This document shows, piece after piece, positions 48,537 to 61,074 of a stretch of 64,000 nt of DNA. The DNA is from Rhinopomastus cyanomelas (lineage: Eukaryota; Chordata; Aves; Bucerotiformes; Rhinopomastidae). Location: the NCBI GenBank assembly GCA_013400115.1, contig VXBP01004439.1, positions 62,001 through 126,000 on the forward strand, given 5' to 3'. The notes beneath the pieces were generated by a model. The model saw only the letters and a list, made by a program, of their open reading frames with translations, was not told the DNA's origin and did not search any database. Position numbers and translations under genes: made by a program. Within the stretch, counting starts at the first letter, position 1; the number at the start of each line of letters is the position of its first letter.

Positions 48537-49990
48537 AGCTGACATCCTGCAATGCTATTAATCTGATTCATCTGTGTTTGCCTTTCAGACACACTCTAAT
48601 GCATCCCGAGGAACAAGGACACGTTCTTTTAAAAAGCAGAATATACTTGCCTGAGGGATGATCTATTTTGATAGCGGTCCCTCTATTTGCCATACCAAAG
48701 AGGAAAATGATTTACTGTGTCAGGCCAAAAATACTTTGCATTTCCAGCCTTTCCCAGTAAAATATTATGTTTAATGCTCTCACTACTTTTGAAGGCATGG
48801 TCAATAAAGCTGCTGCTTGACAGGTTCTTGACTCTTAAAGTTGTTTTTCTTTGGCCTGGATCTGCAAAACAAGATAATAAATGTGTTAACAATAAAGTCC
48901 TGATGTATAATTCTGGAAAGAAATGTAAATATTTCAAAAGGTTGGAAATGAGTCAATTGACACTAATTTTTAATAGTGATTTAGGCACTTGGACACCAAA
49001 ATGCACTGGTTTGTTGCTGAGATTCAGGTACAGGAGCCAGTCTCTTCTGGTTCCTCAGTAACACAGCTCCTGCTAGGCACAGAGCAGTGCAGAATCCAAG
49101 GAACTGATCCCAAATGGACAAGGTGAGGGAGATGAAGAGATCCCTAAGGAGGTGATCTTCAAAACCAGTTAGGTGGAAAATCGTTGGGGTACTCAGGGTG
49201 CAGATGCTGCCTTGTACTGTGACCATGAAAAATCATGTGTTTCCTGTTTTCCAGTCGTGTGGTTTAACCACCAAATTAAAGACTGTCCTGGCTTAGGATG
49301 CTGACAGTCTTTCCTCATAGAACTGCTCTGCTTGGCATCATTACCCGAATGATTATGGGTTCAGAGATACCATAATGGACTTGTGACTTCTCTGAAGTGC
49401 AGCGTTCCTGAATTAGTTTGGAATTCACTGTCACAGGACCCAGCCCCTTGCAGCCTTTTAAATTGTGGTCTGTTGTAATTAGCTGAGCTATCCTGTTGAA
49501 TTGAACTTCAACAAGTGTGTCAGCTTGTAGGAGCTTGAAAGAAAGAGAGCAGTGTTCACTGAAATAGACACTGCTCCTTGTTATGAACCTCAGAGTTCTT
49601 CATCTAGCCAGAGATAGTTAACTAAGTTTTTGTCAGCTTCCTTGCAAACATCACTTAGAGGTCTGCTTAGAAAAATGTAGTGTAACTCAATAACATTCCT
49701 ACTCTATGTTCAACTTCCTGGTGCAAAAGCAAGCTTGACTCTGTGCCTGACTGTCTCCTGATGGAATTACAAAGCCCAGAAAGTCCCTTATCTCCTTTTT
49801 TTGCTGCCAGGCATCGGTGATATCAGAACAAATTTTTACTTACAAGCAGGATCCTGACTTGGCAGCATTGCCACTTGGTCCTAATGGCAGCACAGTCTGT
49901 CCCTAGCAGTGTCCCCCAGCCCCAGCCAAGGAATGGGCAGTGACTGCTCCGCTGGACCATCCTTCACAGCAATGGTTCCTTTCCTTTAAA
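48537..49990. other. Single-copy DNA, no gene seen
   Basis: Frames on both strands of the same stretch (48683-49061) are short and unassignable. Confidence 0.5.
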
Positions 49991-50140
49991 ATCATGGAAT
50001 CATAGAATCATTAGGGATTGGAAGGGACCTTGAAAGATCATCCAGTCCAAACCCCCTGCNTTCTGATCATCCTCGTGACCTTGCTCTGCACTCGCTCCAG
50101 CACGTCCACATCCTTCATGTAATAAGGGCTCCAGAACCAG
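49991..50140 (-). mobile_element. CR1 tail joined through one N to an older CR1 piece
   Basis: ATCATGGAATCATAGAATCATTAG tail up to 'caaaccccctgc', N at 50060, then 'ttgctctgcactcgctccag', 'cacgtccacatccttcatg' and 'taataagggctccagaacca'. The same kind of join as at 24537, with the same older segment on the right. Confidence 0.82.
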
Positions 50141-52162
50141 TGAGACACAGTAACTTACCATAAATGGGAGATATTCTTGGATTACATTTTTCTTCTTAAA
50201 AAATATAATAATACCAAAAAAAATCATCATTAAAAATTCTCTAGTTACTTTACCTGTTGCTCCACTCAGAGATACTGAATACAGCTGAGTTGCCTAAATA
50301 TTACGAGTGTATTCAGCTCAGCTTCAAAACCTTCTTTCCAGCAAAGACAGCACAAGTTTATGATTTGGGGTTTCTTAGCTTTTCCCATGTCAGTTACTCC
50401 TGGTCTCTGCCAGAGGTGGAGCTGATCCTGCTGGAGATGTCTGCTCTTCCACTGACATGCCTTTCCACCATCCAGATCCTCTTTTTTAGACCACAGACCA
50501 TATGATAAGAGAAGTTATAAGAAAGTTATAGATAACATTATAAGCAGATACAAGAAAGCATTCATTTACTGGATAAAAGATGCTGAAATAGATTTTAACA
50601 CTGAATTTATAGAGAAGAAATTCCTTATAATTTCATGGAGGATATAAAAGAGAGGACAATGTAAACAGGATGCAATCAAACAGCCAAGCCAAGCTCCAGT
50701 ATCAGTCAGCATATCTTCTGCTTTGAAAAGAAATATTGAAGGCTATTCTCTTTTTTCCTGCCTGCATTCCACATCACTAGTGCTTTGTCTTTCAGAACTA
50801 TTGGTTACTTCTCTTACTGCAGCAACTTCCTTCTGTGGTACCTCACAAACATGTAGATGGGTAGATGTGAAGGAGAGCAACACCGTCCACTTCCGTCTGT
50901 GAGAACACACAGAGTCCCCACGACAGCATCCATTCCCCGAATGGTAATACAGGTTCTGACCAGTACAAGTTCTTTAGATTATTTGCCTATGGCGCCACAA
51001 AGATGGGTTTCCCATGAACAAAGGTGGTGGATTTTTTCAAGGAATGAGTACTCATTGCAGTGGCAGATTGAATAAGTCTGTGTCTAATGAAATTAATTAT
51101 ACAGTAAATTTTCTGCTCCCTGTCTTCTCACAGAGCGGCTAAAGTTGTCTTTCAGCAAGCTGGCTTCTTTTTTTTTTCCTCATTATTTACTCATATTGGC
51201 AAGATAACAACGAAACCAAACTCACTACTGAAGCGGTCCAAGAACTAAAGCCATGTGATGTCAGCTCAGCCTGGACCATGGGAAACCAAGCACTGCTTGA
51301 AGCCAATGCCCTGGCAAGTGACAGGGTATGGCTGTGGCATGAAAAGCAAATAATGAATTCATTGGACTGCATCATGATTTATTTTGTCCAGCCACCAGGA
51401 ACACTGCCAGTCATCTCAGAGCACAGCATTGAAAGCTGACCCGTACAGCCTCCATTTCCAGAACTCATGACCTACCTAAAGCAAGCACGACCTGTCTTCC
51501 CAACCCTTTCTACTGCCTCAGCTTCAGAACAAGGCTCAAGGACTCAGTTCTATGTTACCACCTTGGTGTCATGCAGTTTTAAGGTAACCCTACTGATCAC
51601 ATTGGAGTTCCTGCTAATGTTTCACTCTTTGTATTTGTAGAGCCGCTGCCAGGATGGCTGTGCCCAGAGCCAAGGAGCCCTAACTACAGTTTCTATTGCC
51701 TCAGACACTCCACCCCTTCCTTCTCTTTTCATAGAGGATTTCCAGGTTACATGGAGAAAACACACCAAGGCCAACATTCTTCATCAGATGCTAGAATTAC
51801 AGACGGAAGAACGTTGTTCCCATCTCCAACACAGAGTCAGAAGAGACCATGAAGTGCACTAGTCATGTACAGAAAAAGACTGCAAAATGATCAGTGAAAA
51901 TTGGAAAGGTTGGGGGAGAAAATATTAAACAATAGATTTTGTTTTCTTAGCAATTTTTTTTGTCATCATGTTACTAACAGAAATAAACCCATTTCTGTGT
52001 ATGGGTCCATTAACCCTGATCTCAATTACTTCATTGAGAGAGCTCAATGATTCAGTGAAACACGAAGGGTGTAAGAACATAGTTTTAGAAGGTTAAAGAA
52101 AAATAAAACAGAGATACCAGAGCTACATGACAAAATTGAGGTGGAATTGTATCAATTACAGC
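50141..52162. other. Single-copy DNA, no gene seen
   Basis: About 2 kb, AT-rich at the left, more balanced 50850-51840. No convincing frame. Confidence 0.5.
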
Positions 52163-52225
52163 GGGGCTGGAGCTAGATCAATGCTAAGGTTCCTTCCAAC
52201 TCAAATCATTCTATGATTCTATGAT
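52163..52225 (+). mobile_element. Old CR1 tail
   Basis: 'ggagctagatcaatgctaag', 'gttccttccaactcaaatca' and ATTCTATGATTCTATGATC. About 60 bases. Confidence 0.75.
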
Positions 52226-52519
52226 CAACTGTGATACTCTCAGTATTTCCATGTAACCAAGGAAATTACAGACCTAACCCACTACACTGGAAATACCTTG
52301 AGCATCATTTTTTAGCTGAAATTTTCAGTAATCTCACAAAATTACAGTTTTATCAGGATGAACTGCAACATCATGATTTTTAACACAAATTATTAGTCTT
52401 TGAGTGGTCTAAAGGACTCACTAAAGATAGTGAAAACATGCTTAATTCTTTCAGGCTCAAACAGAGATACACCAGGCTTTCAGTAATGTTTGTGCATTGA
52501 CACTTAGGTTGAAATTCTT

Positions 52520-52559
52520 ATGATCTTAGAAGTATTTTCCAGCCTCAATAATTCTGTGA
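52520..52559 (+). mobile_element. CR1 tail remnant
   Basis: 'atgatcttagaagtattttc' and 'cagcctcaataattctgtga', the 'ttttccagcctcaata' tail type, abutting another CR1 of a different type. Confidence 0.75.
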
Positions 52560-52566
52560 AATACCT

Positions 52567-52733
52567 GCAGGCTGCCCAGGGAGGTTGTAGAGTCTCCTTC
52601 ACTGGAGATGTTTAAGACCTGCCTGGATGCGTCCCTGTGTGACTTGGTCTGGGTGATCCTGCTGTGGCAGGGGGATTGGACTGGATGATCTTTCAAGGTC
52701 ACTTCCAATCCCTAATGATTCTACGATGCTGTG
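52567..52733 (+). mobile_element. Young-type CR1 3' end
   Basis: 'gcaggctgcccagggaggtt', 'gtctccttcactggagatgt', 'gacttggtctgggtgatcct', 'gatgatctttcaaggtcact', GATTCTACGATGCTGTG. It lies directly after the tail of another CR1 in the same orientation. Confidence 0.9.
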
Positions 52734-54115
52734 TAGCCCTGCTGTAAATACATGCACAGGCAGGCATGGACTGCGAGATGCCAGAATTCAAATGGAATGA
52801 CTGAACTGGTAACATGAGAGAAGAATTCCAGTTTGATCTAACGCTAACCCTAAACCTAACCCTAACCAGCTGTAGTGATGGGTTTGTGATCTTACAAGCA
52901 AGTGAGTTTCCTCATGTTCAAATACACGTCCCTTTTAGCAGACTCATCCCAGCCAACCCACACCCTCAACTAAGGCAGCTAGGACAAGAAATAGTCAGCA
53001 GCACCTGATCTATGGATCCAGAGACAGCAGTTTTCTCTAATGATTGGCTAAAAAGTCCCTATCACTCTGTTACTAAGCATGAGACTTCCTGATGGCCAAA
53101 AGCAGTACAACAGCATCCCTAGCCCTTGCTTATTAATTGCAGACAGACGAAGGAAGAGGAAATATCTTTCTCTTTCTCCTGTGTCAGCCACCGTAACTCA
53201 AGAGAGATTGGGTCTGTTCTCTGCTTGTTCCTGAGTTCCTGCCTCGCATCACGCTACTCCTCTGACTTTGCAAGCTTTACGGGATTCATTTGTTTTACAA
53301 GAACTACTTAATATAGTGACTGTGGTGAGAATGTATCTGCCAGCAGTTTTCTCAGAAGTGCATGTCTCCAGGTATATTTTATCGACATCTTTCCACTCGA
53401 GAACAACAACAATTAAGGTCTTGCTTGACTGATACCTTCTTTCTTGCAGCAGAAAAGGCTTCCTCATTTTGCAGCGAGAAAGCAGTGCCCCGTGTTGACA
53501 ATAAAGCATTTTCAAGTGAGGAACAGACGTGCATTTAAACGCAATTTTCTACCTTTCTGTGGAACTTGTGTCTTTCTGTCGACATGTGTTTCTTGGGTTT
53601 ATTTCCATGTGTTTCAGCTCCGTTTAAATCATCCCTTTGTTACAGCATGAGGGCTCTGTTATCACACACTCTCAGACTGCTATCTTTAACAGTAGTAGCT
53701 GCAATAAACAATTTGACTGTAAATTTTCTGTTAGTCTTGAAATTACTGTTGAAATTAACCTCTATATACTGGATAGTAAAGTCTGACATATGTTGTGTTC
53801 ATATGGAAATCTGAAATTATATGCCAGTCTCATAATCCTCACAATTTGTAAACATGAATAGAGATACTGTAAAAGCGTAGAATTATTCAAATCAGAGCAA
53901 TCCCCTGGAAGCTACCTCAGCCAACCTGCTGCTCCAAACAAGTCTCACACTGAGGTCAGATCCAACTTCAACGTTATAGTGGTTGTCATTTATGTTGAAA
54001 AGTACTGCTTTTAAAATTTTTCCCCACCTTTCTGCATTCTGCAGTGACGTGGTTTTACTGCTGACAGTGAAATAAACAGCAGAGTATGATGAGACTGACC
54101 TTAGCAGCATAGTTA
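52734..54115. other. Single-copy DNA, no gene seen
   Basis: Apart from the telomere-like tract at 52838 nothing is recognised. Open frames are under 130 codons. Confidence 0.5.
52838..52867 (+). repeat. Interstitial telomere-like repeat
   Basis: Five hexamer units of CTAACC phase (reverse of the vertebrate TTAGGG repeat), in the order CTAACG, CTAACC, CTAAAC, CTAACC, CTAACC. Three are perfect and two have one mismatch. Confidence 0.8.
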
Positions 54116-54535
54116 GGGAGTGGAACATCTCCCTGCTGAGGAAAGGCTGAGGGAGCTGGGTCTCTCTAGCTTGGAAAAAAGGAGACTGAGGGGTGACCCC
54201 ATTAATGGCCATAAATATGGAAAGGGCGTGTGTCAGGATGGAGTCATGGAGCCAGACTCTGCTCAGTGGCACCCAATGAAAGGACAGTGAGTGTCAGCTG
54301 GAACACAGAAGGTTCCACACCAATATGAGAAGGAACTTCTTCACGATGAGGGTGATTTAGCACTGGAAGGGGCTGCCCAGAAAGGTTGCGGAGTCTCCTT
54401 CTCTGGAGATATTTAAAACTCATCTGGACACCTTCCTGTGCAACTTGATCTAGGTGATCCTGCTGTGGTGGGGGCGTTGGACTAGATGGTCTTTGGAAGT
54501 CCCTTTCAGTCCCTAATGTTCTGTGGTTCTGTGAT
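54116..54535 (+). mobile_element. CR1 3' region
   Basis: 'ctccctgctgaggaaaggct', 'tagcttggaaaaaaggagac', 'gaaggttccacaccaatatg', 'gcactggaaggggctgccca', 'gtctccttctctggagatat', 'tgatcctgctgtggtggggg', GTTCTGTGGTTCTGTGATC tail. Confidence 0.92.
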
Positions 54536-56525
54536 CCTAACCTTGCTGTCTCAGGGATCTAAGCTCTGCAGCATTACTTTTATCTGCATTTCCAAATCTT
54601 ATATTGGCAAAATAATTAAAGGAAAAGGTTAGCTCACAGACAGTCAAATATAGGTGAAATATATTCCATGTCTGTTGCCTTTGGGCTTTTAGCTCACGGC
54701 TAGGTGGAAAGAGCAAGCTGGGCCCTGGGAACTGGAAAAGAGATGCAGTTCCTTCTCTCTGTGTCTGGCTGTGCTTAGATTAAAAAGAGCTCACTGACAT
54801 AAAGCATGAATCCTCACCACTGCAAATGGAAGCAAAATCAGCCTCTTTGGTAACTGTTTTTCATGCTGGAATGTGTTATTTGTTTTATATCCAACCTCTC
54901 TTCACAAAGAAGTGACTTGGTGACAGCCAAAAAGGCTTAGGACAGATTAGATCCAGACTTGTGACACAAAACATTGGTTTTCGACTGAAGACTCAAACTG
55001 TCCTGTTCAGTAGACACTAGAATAATTCAAAATGTTTTTCCACATCTTTGATGTTTGGACCCTGAAGAAATGTGGCTGCCAACTTTATCTGATTAGTGAA
55101 TCTTTATGGTCTGATACATTCTAGGACGCAGAGTTCAAAAGATGCTTGCAACAGAGTATGGAGGTAACTTAGGACCTGTCAGACTCAGGCAGACCAGTTA
55201 CCTGTTATCCTCTCTCCAGTAAAGTATTACCTGCTCAAGGGAAAGGTTCCAGAGGACCTTTCAGTAGGCAAGGAGCATGCATGCATATTGTATATAACTC
55301 ATCCTGCATCCTGGCTGCACAGAACTCTCTAACCACATCAGTTAGCCACTGAAGAGAGATACGGTGTATGAAAACAAATTTTAGCTCTTGCTAAGTTCTT
55401 CACTTGCACTAACCCCTGTGATAAACACTCTTATCTTCAAATAATTCATTTAAGAAAAAAAAATTCATTTTATTTCAATGCAGAAGATGTTTCCTATTTA
55501 TTTTATTGTATGATCCATTCTGAGCCTTCTTAAACTAACAAGGAGCAGCTGCAGCTTAGGGATACTGAGCTTAATAGCAGACTTCAAAGACATAGATGCA
55601 ATTCTTCATTAACTAAATAGGTTATTCGGCTGCTTCTTTACTTTCTTATTCAAGTACAGATAATCACTGTCGTCAGACTAAAAGAAGAGAAGTCTGGACT
55701 TGGAGACTCAAAACTGTCTCTATTTATTCATTCTTCCTACTGTATTTCCCCTCTTTCTCTCCCATACATTCTACACAGTATTTCTGAGGATTCAGATGGT
55801 CAGATTTGATGTGCTAAACTGTGCTATAGCAATACTCATATCCAAAATTCATTGACTCTATTTTTGTCTTTTTCCCTCAATAATTTAAAAAAAAAAACAT
55901 TAAAATGATCTCAAACAATTTCAGAAGGGTTTGACATGCTCAGAGGGTCAAACCAATGCTAATGAAGTTATCATCACTTTGGTCATTCCACCTCCCACCT
56001 CCCCTTTATTATGCTGTTTGTTACTTGTGTGCTTCCACTACCCCATCAGTTCTTAGTATTTCTATTTGTGCATAAAATTCTTGTCCCATTCTCGCCTTTT
56101 ACCTGAGATCACTTCTCCTTGGTTTTTCTGAGTTGCCTTCCATCCATCTGAATACCATTCACAAAATATTTGTTAAAAAACCCAACAGAGACAGCCCACT
56201 GGTTCAGACTAAACTAGTCAACATAAGTTAGGCTCACCTTCAAAACACACTCAGTATGCAGAGACGGTTGCAAAACAAAGCAAGAGTCAGGTCTCATGTC
56301 CATCCAGACCACAAGCAGATTTGATTTGGTAAGCTGCTACCCAAAAAGGCAATGGACAAGTGTGGTCATTTCTCACACCTTGCAATTTTTCCCCTAAATG
56401 CCAATATCTTCTCTCAATAATGGAAATTATTATATAGGCTGTTGAATCACTGGCAGGTTTCACAGGACTAGAGAGAAGAAACTGGTATCATTAGAAAACA
56501 AGAATTACTTTTGAATACAACTACC
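54536..56525. other. Single-copy DNA, no gene seen
   Basis: Nearly 2 kb with no CR1 and no open frame of note on either strand. Contains an A-rich run near 55880-55900. Confidence 0.55.
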
Positions 56526-56838
56526 TGAAGGGAGGTTGTAGTCAGGTGTGGGTTGGGCTCTTCTTCCAGGCAACTAGCGACAGGATGAGAGCCTGAAGCT
56601 GCACCAGGGGACGGTTAGGTTGGATGTTAGGAAGCCCTTCCTCATGGAAAGGGTGATCAGAGCCTGGAATGGACTGCCCAGGGCAGTGGTGGCACCCCCA
56701 TCCCTGAAGGTGTTTTAGGACAGACTGGCTGTGGCACTTAGTGCCCTGGTCTGGCTGATGTGGTGATGTTAGGTCCTGGGCTGGGCTTGATGATCTTAGA
56801 AGTCTTTTCCAGGTTCAATAATTCTTTGATGCTGTGAT
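56526..56838 (+). mobile_element. CR1 3' region
   Basis: 'gggaggttgtagtcaggtg', 'aggcaactagcgacaggatg', 'tggaatggactgcccagggc', 'tgatgttaggtcctgggctg', 'gatcttagaagtcttttcca', and a decayed tail (ATTCTTTGATGCTGTGATGG). Same subfamily as 10960 and 14820. Confidence 0.92.
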
Positions 56839-58683
56839 GGCAATACTTTTGTTTACATCTGACCTTGGAAAGTCACTAGAGAATAGCTTTTGAAACTGTT
56901 GCTTTCATGAAGGAAAAAAACAACTCTGCATAATTTAGCTCATTTATTTTAATTTTTTTGGCATTTTTTCAGCTCAGAATTTCTTTAATGAGCATGCTCT
57001 GGTTTCAGATCATTGAAGTACAAACCACAGCAGCTATACATTATGTGACTTTCTGCCTGTATCTGGCAGTGTCAGATTTGATGCCAAAACTCTGTGGGCT
57101 CCAGTCAACAACTGGTAATTAATTGCCTAGCCTGAGTTATTGTAGCTAAACCATCTGAAGGTTCATGTGACCACCCGATGTTCTTGCAAACGGGAGTTTT
57201 AACCAGGACTTCATGAAACTCAGTCAAATGCCTACTAAAAGCTTAGAAAATTGGAACATTCACTCTACAATTCTGTGTTCATCAGCACCAGTGGGCATTG
57301 ACATCACTTGGGTGGAGCTTGAGAATCCTCTCCAAGCAACAGTAACTCAGGATGTTTAAGTCAGGCTAAAATCACACCAATGGAAAAAGGCCCTTCTCTG
57401 AAGTAGGGATCCCTTCTGTTTTCTTTTTTCCTCCACCTAATCTCAAGGTCTTATTTGACTGCATTTGGTTTAAGAGACATTTAGACCTTTCTTGTGGGCA
57501 AGCTAACATCTCCCTTGTCCTCACTCTTACTGCTCAGGAAAAACTGAACTGCGCTGGACAGAACCTCCCAGAAGATTTGTATTTGAGTCAGCTGCCCTGG
57601 TGGCTCAGACTGTAAGTGATGTAGTGAAGGAGCTTATGATAAAAAGTCTTGGGCAAATGTGATGATCAGGAACATTGAAAATCTGCACTAAGGTGCTGCA
57701 TACACTCATCTCAAACATGTAACTACATTGCAAAGAGCAAGACGGGGTTAATTTCCAGAATTTCCCTTTCTTTCATTTTATTTTGATATTTTTTAATAAA
57801 CTGTATTTTTTAATAAATTGTATCTATTTTTAATAAACTTGTATCTATTTAAAGACTTTCTACTTTTTAGGTATGGGAAGCTGAATCTGATTTTGGTCAA
57901 AACCTATTTATATTTGATATGTAACTTTAATTGTGAGCATCTGGGATTGATCACACTGAGCCTGTGCTGAACAGAACTCATTCGATGAGTCCCAGATGTT
58001 TTAATATGGATGGCACTGCCTCCCAAACTAACTGGATCAGGATGGGAAGAAATTGAAAGGTAAATGCTTTAAAATTACAGAACTAAGCAGACATAAATGT
58101 AGGGCACTTAAAGGTGATGGAGATGGTGGCACTGTGTCTGAGTAGGTGTGGGGTCTCTCCATTTTCTCCATTGGGTTGTTTTGGAGAACTGAAGTCTCCC
58201 ACACGTGTACTGAACCATTAAAAAATGCTAAACGTAGCAGTTGTCTGTCTCACGGGTACCTACATGTCAGCCCTGTTTCATTCCATGGGTGAGCACTCAG
58301 CCCACGTTTTTCAGGCAGTCTTTGATAGAAAGTTAATACCCAGGGTAACAGCAAGGACAAGAACAGCACAGCAGAAGTGGTGGTCTGCTCATGGGATAGC
58401 GATGTTTTACCAATTTCTATGCAGTATAATAAAAGATAGAACAGCTAATTGATAAAAAGGCACGCGGTAACTTTACCAACCTTTTCCTACATCTAAGACA
58501 CACGACTGGGCTGCTTTCTCATCCATGGTTTTGGCTAAGCTAGGAATTCCAGTTCTTCGCAAAATAATCTGTCATTCCACCTTCTTTGCCCTCCTACTTC
58601 CAGCCCAGACAAAGAGTGAGAGAATTGTTTCACAAGAACTTTGATGTTACTGCAGTTCAGAGGCTTTTGCTAGTACAATGAAC
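56839..58683. other. Single-copy DNA, no gene seen
   Basis: Includes an AT-rich imperfect tandem array at 57783-57853 ('ttttaataaactgtat'-like units, three times). No supported frame. Confidence 0.5.
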
Positions 58684-58758
58684 ATAGAATCATAGGATGT
58701 ATTGGGATGGAAAGGACCTCCAAAGGTCATCTAGTCCAACCCTCCTAAGCGTCTTCTG
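58684..58758 (-). mobile_element. Old CR1 tail
   Basis: CATAGAATCATAGGATGTATTGGGATGG, 'aaaggacctccaaaggtcat', 'ctagtccaaccctcctaag'. About 75 bases. Confidence 0.8.
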
Positions 58759-58774
58759 TTCCACTGTAAAGGCA

Positions 58775-58835
58775 GATCACAGAAGGACAGGACAATCATG
58801 GTTGCAAAGGACCTCCTAGATCACCAAGTTGTACC
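58775..58835 (-). mobile_element. Second decayed CR1 tail
   Basis: 'cagatcacagaaggacag' then 'atggttgcaaaggacctcct' and 'agatcaccaagttgtacc', a diverged old-type tail just right of the previous one. Confidence 0.45.
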
Positions 58836-58854
58836 TTTTTGTTTATTAACAGCC

Positions 58855-58928
58855 AGAAGTAATGTGGATATTGTCCTTGAAGTGTGTGCACAGAAGTAAT
58901 GTGGATATTGTCCTCAAAGTGTGTGCAC
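58855..58928 (+). repeat. 37-bp tandem duplication
   Basis: 58855-58891 is repeated immediately at 58892-58928 with two adjacent differences (CCTTGAAG versus CCTCAAAG). Confidence 0.9.
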
Positions 58929-59608
58929 ATGCAGACACATTCATCCTGCAGAGCCTCATTGAAGAGGGGCTTTTAACTTCACCTCAAAAGTAAGTGCTGC
59001 CTGATGGAGAACTGAAGTGTTTCATTTTCCTAGAAGTAAATACACTGGAAGTCTGCACCTTCAGATATAAAACCAAGTGCCTTTTTTAGGGCACAGTATT
59101 TTATTCTGAGATAAAGTAATTAAATTTGAAATTTTAGATTTAAAAAACAATAAATTACCTTTGAGATGTCTATAGTATTGAGTTATATCTTTACCACCAA
59201 AAATACAGAAGTATATGTAGTCAAGACAGCTCCTAAGGTAAATGTTATTCAGTGATGGATGCAATTATTAAATCATTACATGATTTAAATTGGATTAAAA
59301 AGCACTAAAAGGATACAAGTCAAATGACATTAAAGACTTGGTCAACATTCCAAGAAATTTAAAACTAATATAGGAAAAGCACATCAATCAATAATGATAA
59401 CACAGTTACAACATGAAGACAGACTTTATGGAATATAGGATTACAAATACTTCTACTCTAGAAGAAACATGAATGATTTAACCAGAACTGATAAAAGAGG
59501 AATAAGTCATAGATAAGGCTCTTACTTTGAACTGCTCTTGCCCTTTTTTTCAGAAGTCTTGCAGTAGTGAATCATGTTTCACGACTTAGCTTGATGCAAT
59601 AGGTCCAG
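58929..59608. other. AT-rich DNA, no gene seen
   Basis: A minus-strand AATAAA (plus-strand TTTATT at 59100-59105) lies about 500 bases after the stop of the coding-like block to its right. By itself it is weak evidence. Confidence 0.4.
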
Positions 59609-59885
59609 TCACTTCCTTCGTAGCTGGCTGTGGTGAATTAAAGGTTCTTCAAGCCCAAGATCCTGTCTCTGACGCCGGCATTTTAGCAGTTGTTTCAAGA
59701 GAAGGAATGAATACTGAGTATAAAGCGATAGTCCCCGTGGAATGTCCTTCCAGCTGCTGACAATCTGCAATTTAGGGAAATCCTGAGCCAGAGGTTGCAA
59801 CCCTTCATCCACAATTAATGACACTGCATGAACTTCCTCGTGATTGCACCCAACAGCTTTTTGAACCGTTATGCTCTTGGCATCC
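59609..59885 (-). pseudogene. Coding-like block, unidentified, possible part of the viral relic to its right
   Basis: The minus strand is open from about 59885 to a TGA at 59609, roughly 90 codons. The predicted chain alternates hydrophobic strands and an amphipathic helix ('HAVSLIVDEG', 'FPKLQIVSSW'), then a basic end ('KCRRQRQ'). The composition looks like real protein rather than chance. I do not recognise the family. Its strand and position, downstream of the L-like remnant at 62.4-62.9 kb, would fit a C-terminal part of the same insertion, but it could equally be a terminal exon of an unknown cellular gene. Confidence 0.3.
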
Positions 59886-60289
59886 TGTACAGCTCATGGC
59901 AATGAGCTCCATAGATGAAGTAGATAGATGTGAACAACTGTCTTCCATTAGCTCTTAAACCTGACTCCTGATTGCATTTATTCTCTTAACATGGGGGCTA
60001 GCGAGTGTTCACCACCTTCTCATTATTCATGCCTTTATGATTTCTCTAGTCATAGGTATTCCCAGTTGCCTTTTTTGCTGTTTTTGAGGTTTTTAACTAA
60101 ATTCTCCTCCCCAAAAGGATATTCTTAGAAATGGGTTAATTCCACTTACCTTTCAGAACTGACTCGATTTGTCTAAGTCAGGATCCTGGTCACTTAGCAC
60201 TCCTGCTGCGCACATATATCAAGGCAGAGCATACTCCTTTATCTGCTAAGATTAAAAGAGAGATCCAAATACAGTCCATATATCTCTTT
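59886..60289. other. Ambiguous stretch with short broken frames
   Basis: The minus strand shows short open pieces broken by stops, including a good splice-donor-like AAGGTAAGT at about 60150-60158. Not enough to call a gene. Confidence 0.3.
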
Positions 60290-60707
60290 GAAGGAGTCTG
60301 CTAGTGTGAGGAGCCGACTGCAGGCTCAAAACCACAGAAGAGAAGTTCATCTGAGGGCAAATTTTGGCCCAAAAGCTGCATCACATGAAGGAAGTGCTGT
60401 TGGGAGCAATTAAGAAATCAATATCTGCCAACATATACAGAGTTATTTTCTATTTGAAGTACATGGAGCGAGTGATATATGAGGTACCCTTTGGTAAAGA
60501 CAACCACAGTACCAATGTGAAAGTTTTAAAACACTCAGGAGGTCTTTCACAAACTGATTCCAATGGCCTTTGTGTCATCACAGCAAATATATGGCACACA
60601 GAGGAAAAACCAGGACGCATCAGAAACTGTGTGAACAGGGCAATCATACTTTGGCCGCAGTCACTGGGTGAGTTTGCATAAGGGTGAAGACAACAGGATT
60701 GCATCAT
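60290..60707 (-). pseudogene. Broken coding-like block, possible part of the same viral relic
   Basis: On the minus strand an 85-codon frame runs from 60707 to a stop at 60450, rich in hydrophobic and aromatic residues ('LWLSLPKGTSYITRS'). In a different frame the same kind of composition continues toward about 60290 ('LPSDELLFCGFEP'). That pattern, plausible protein with a stop and frameshift between, suggests a decayed coding sequence. A plus-strand frame of 105 codons overlaps it, so orientation is not certain. I cannot assign the family. Confidence 0.3.
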
Positions 60708-60929
60708 AAAATAATTACAGTTTTAAGGAAGTTTAATGAAATTTTAATTTTTGAGATTTTAATGCTTAAAATTTTAATTTTAATTAAAACAATTTCAGCT
60801 TTAAGGAAATATATCTACAGAGTGATTATAATTAGAATTATAAGGAAATATAAATTTGCAAGTTTTCACCTTAGAGAAGTTGCAATTACAGTTCAGGTCA
60901 CTTTATATATTGTATCATTACCTACTTTA
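60708..60929. other. AT-rich low-complexity DNA
   Basis: Repeated TTTTAATTT and AAGGAAATATA-like motifs. No feature. Confidence 0.6.
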
Positions 60930-61074
60930 TAATCACGGAGTCACAGAACACTAAGGACTGGAAAGGACCTCGTAAGGTCATCTAGTCCAATCCCCCTGCC
61001 ACAGCAAGATCACCTAGCTCCAGTCACACAGGAACACGTCCAGACAGGTTTTAATCATCTCCAGAGAAGGAGAC

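Noticed and set aside
60364..60681. 105-codon plus-strand frame
   Set aside because: Overlaps the minus-strand coding-like block. No motif, and the minus strand has the more protein-like continuation across a frameshift.
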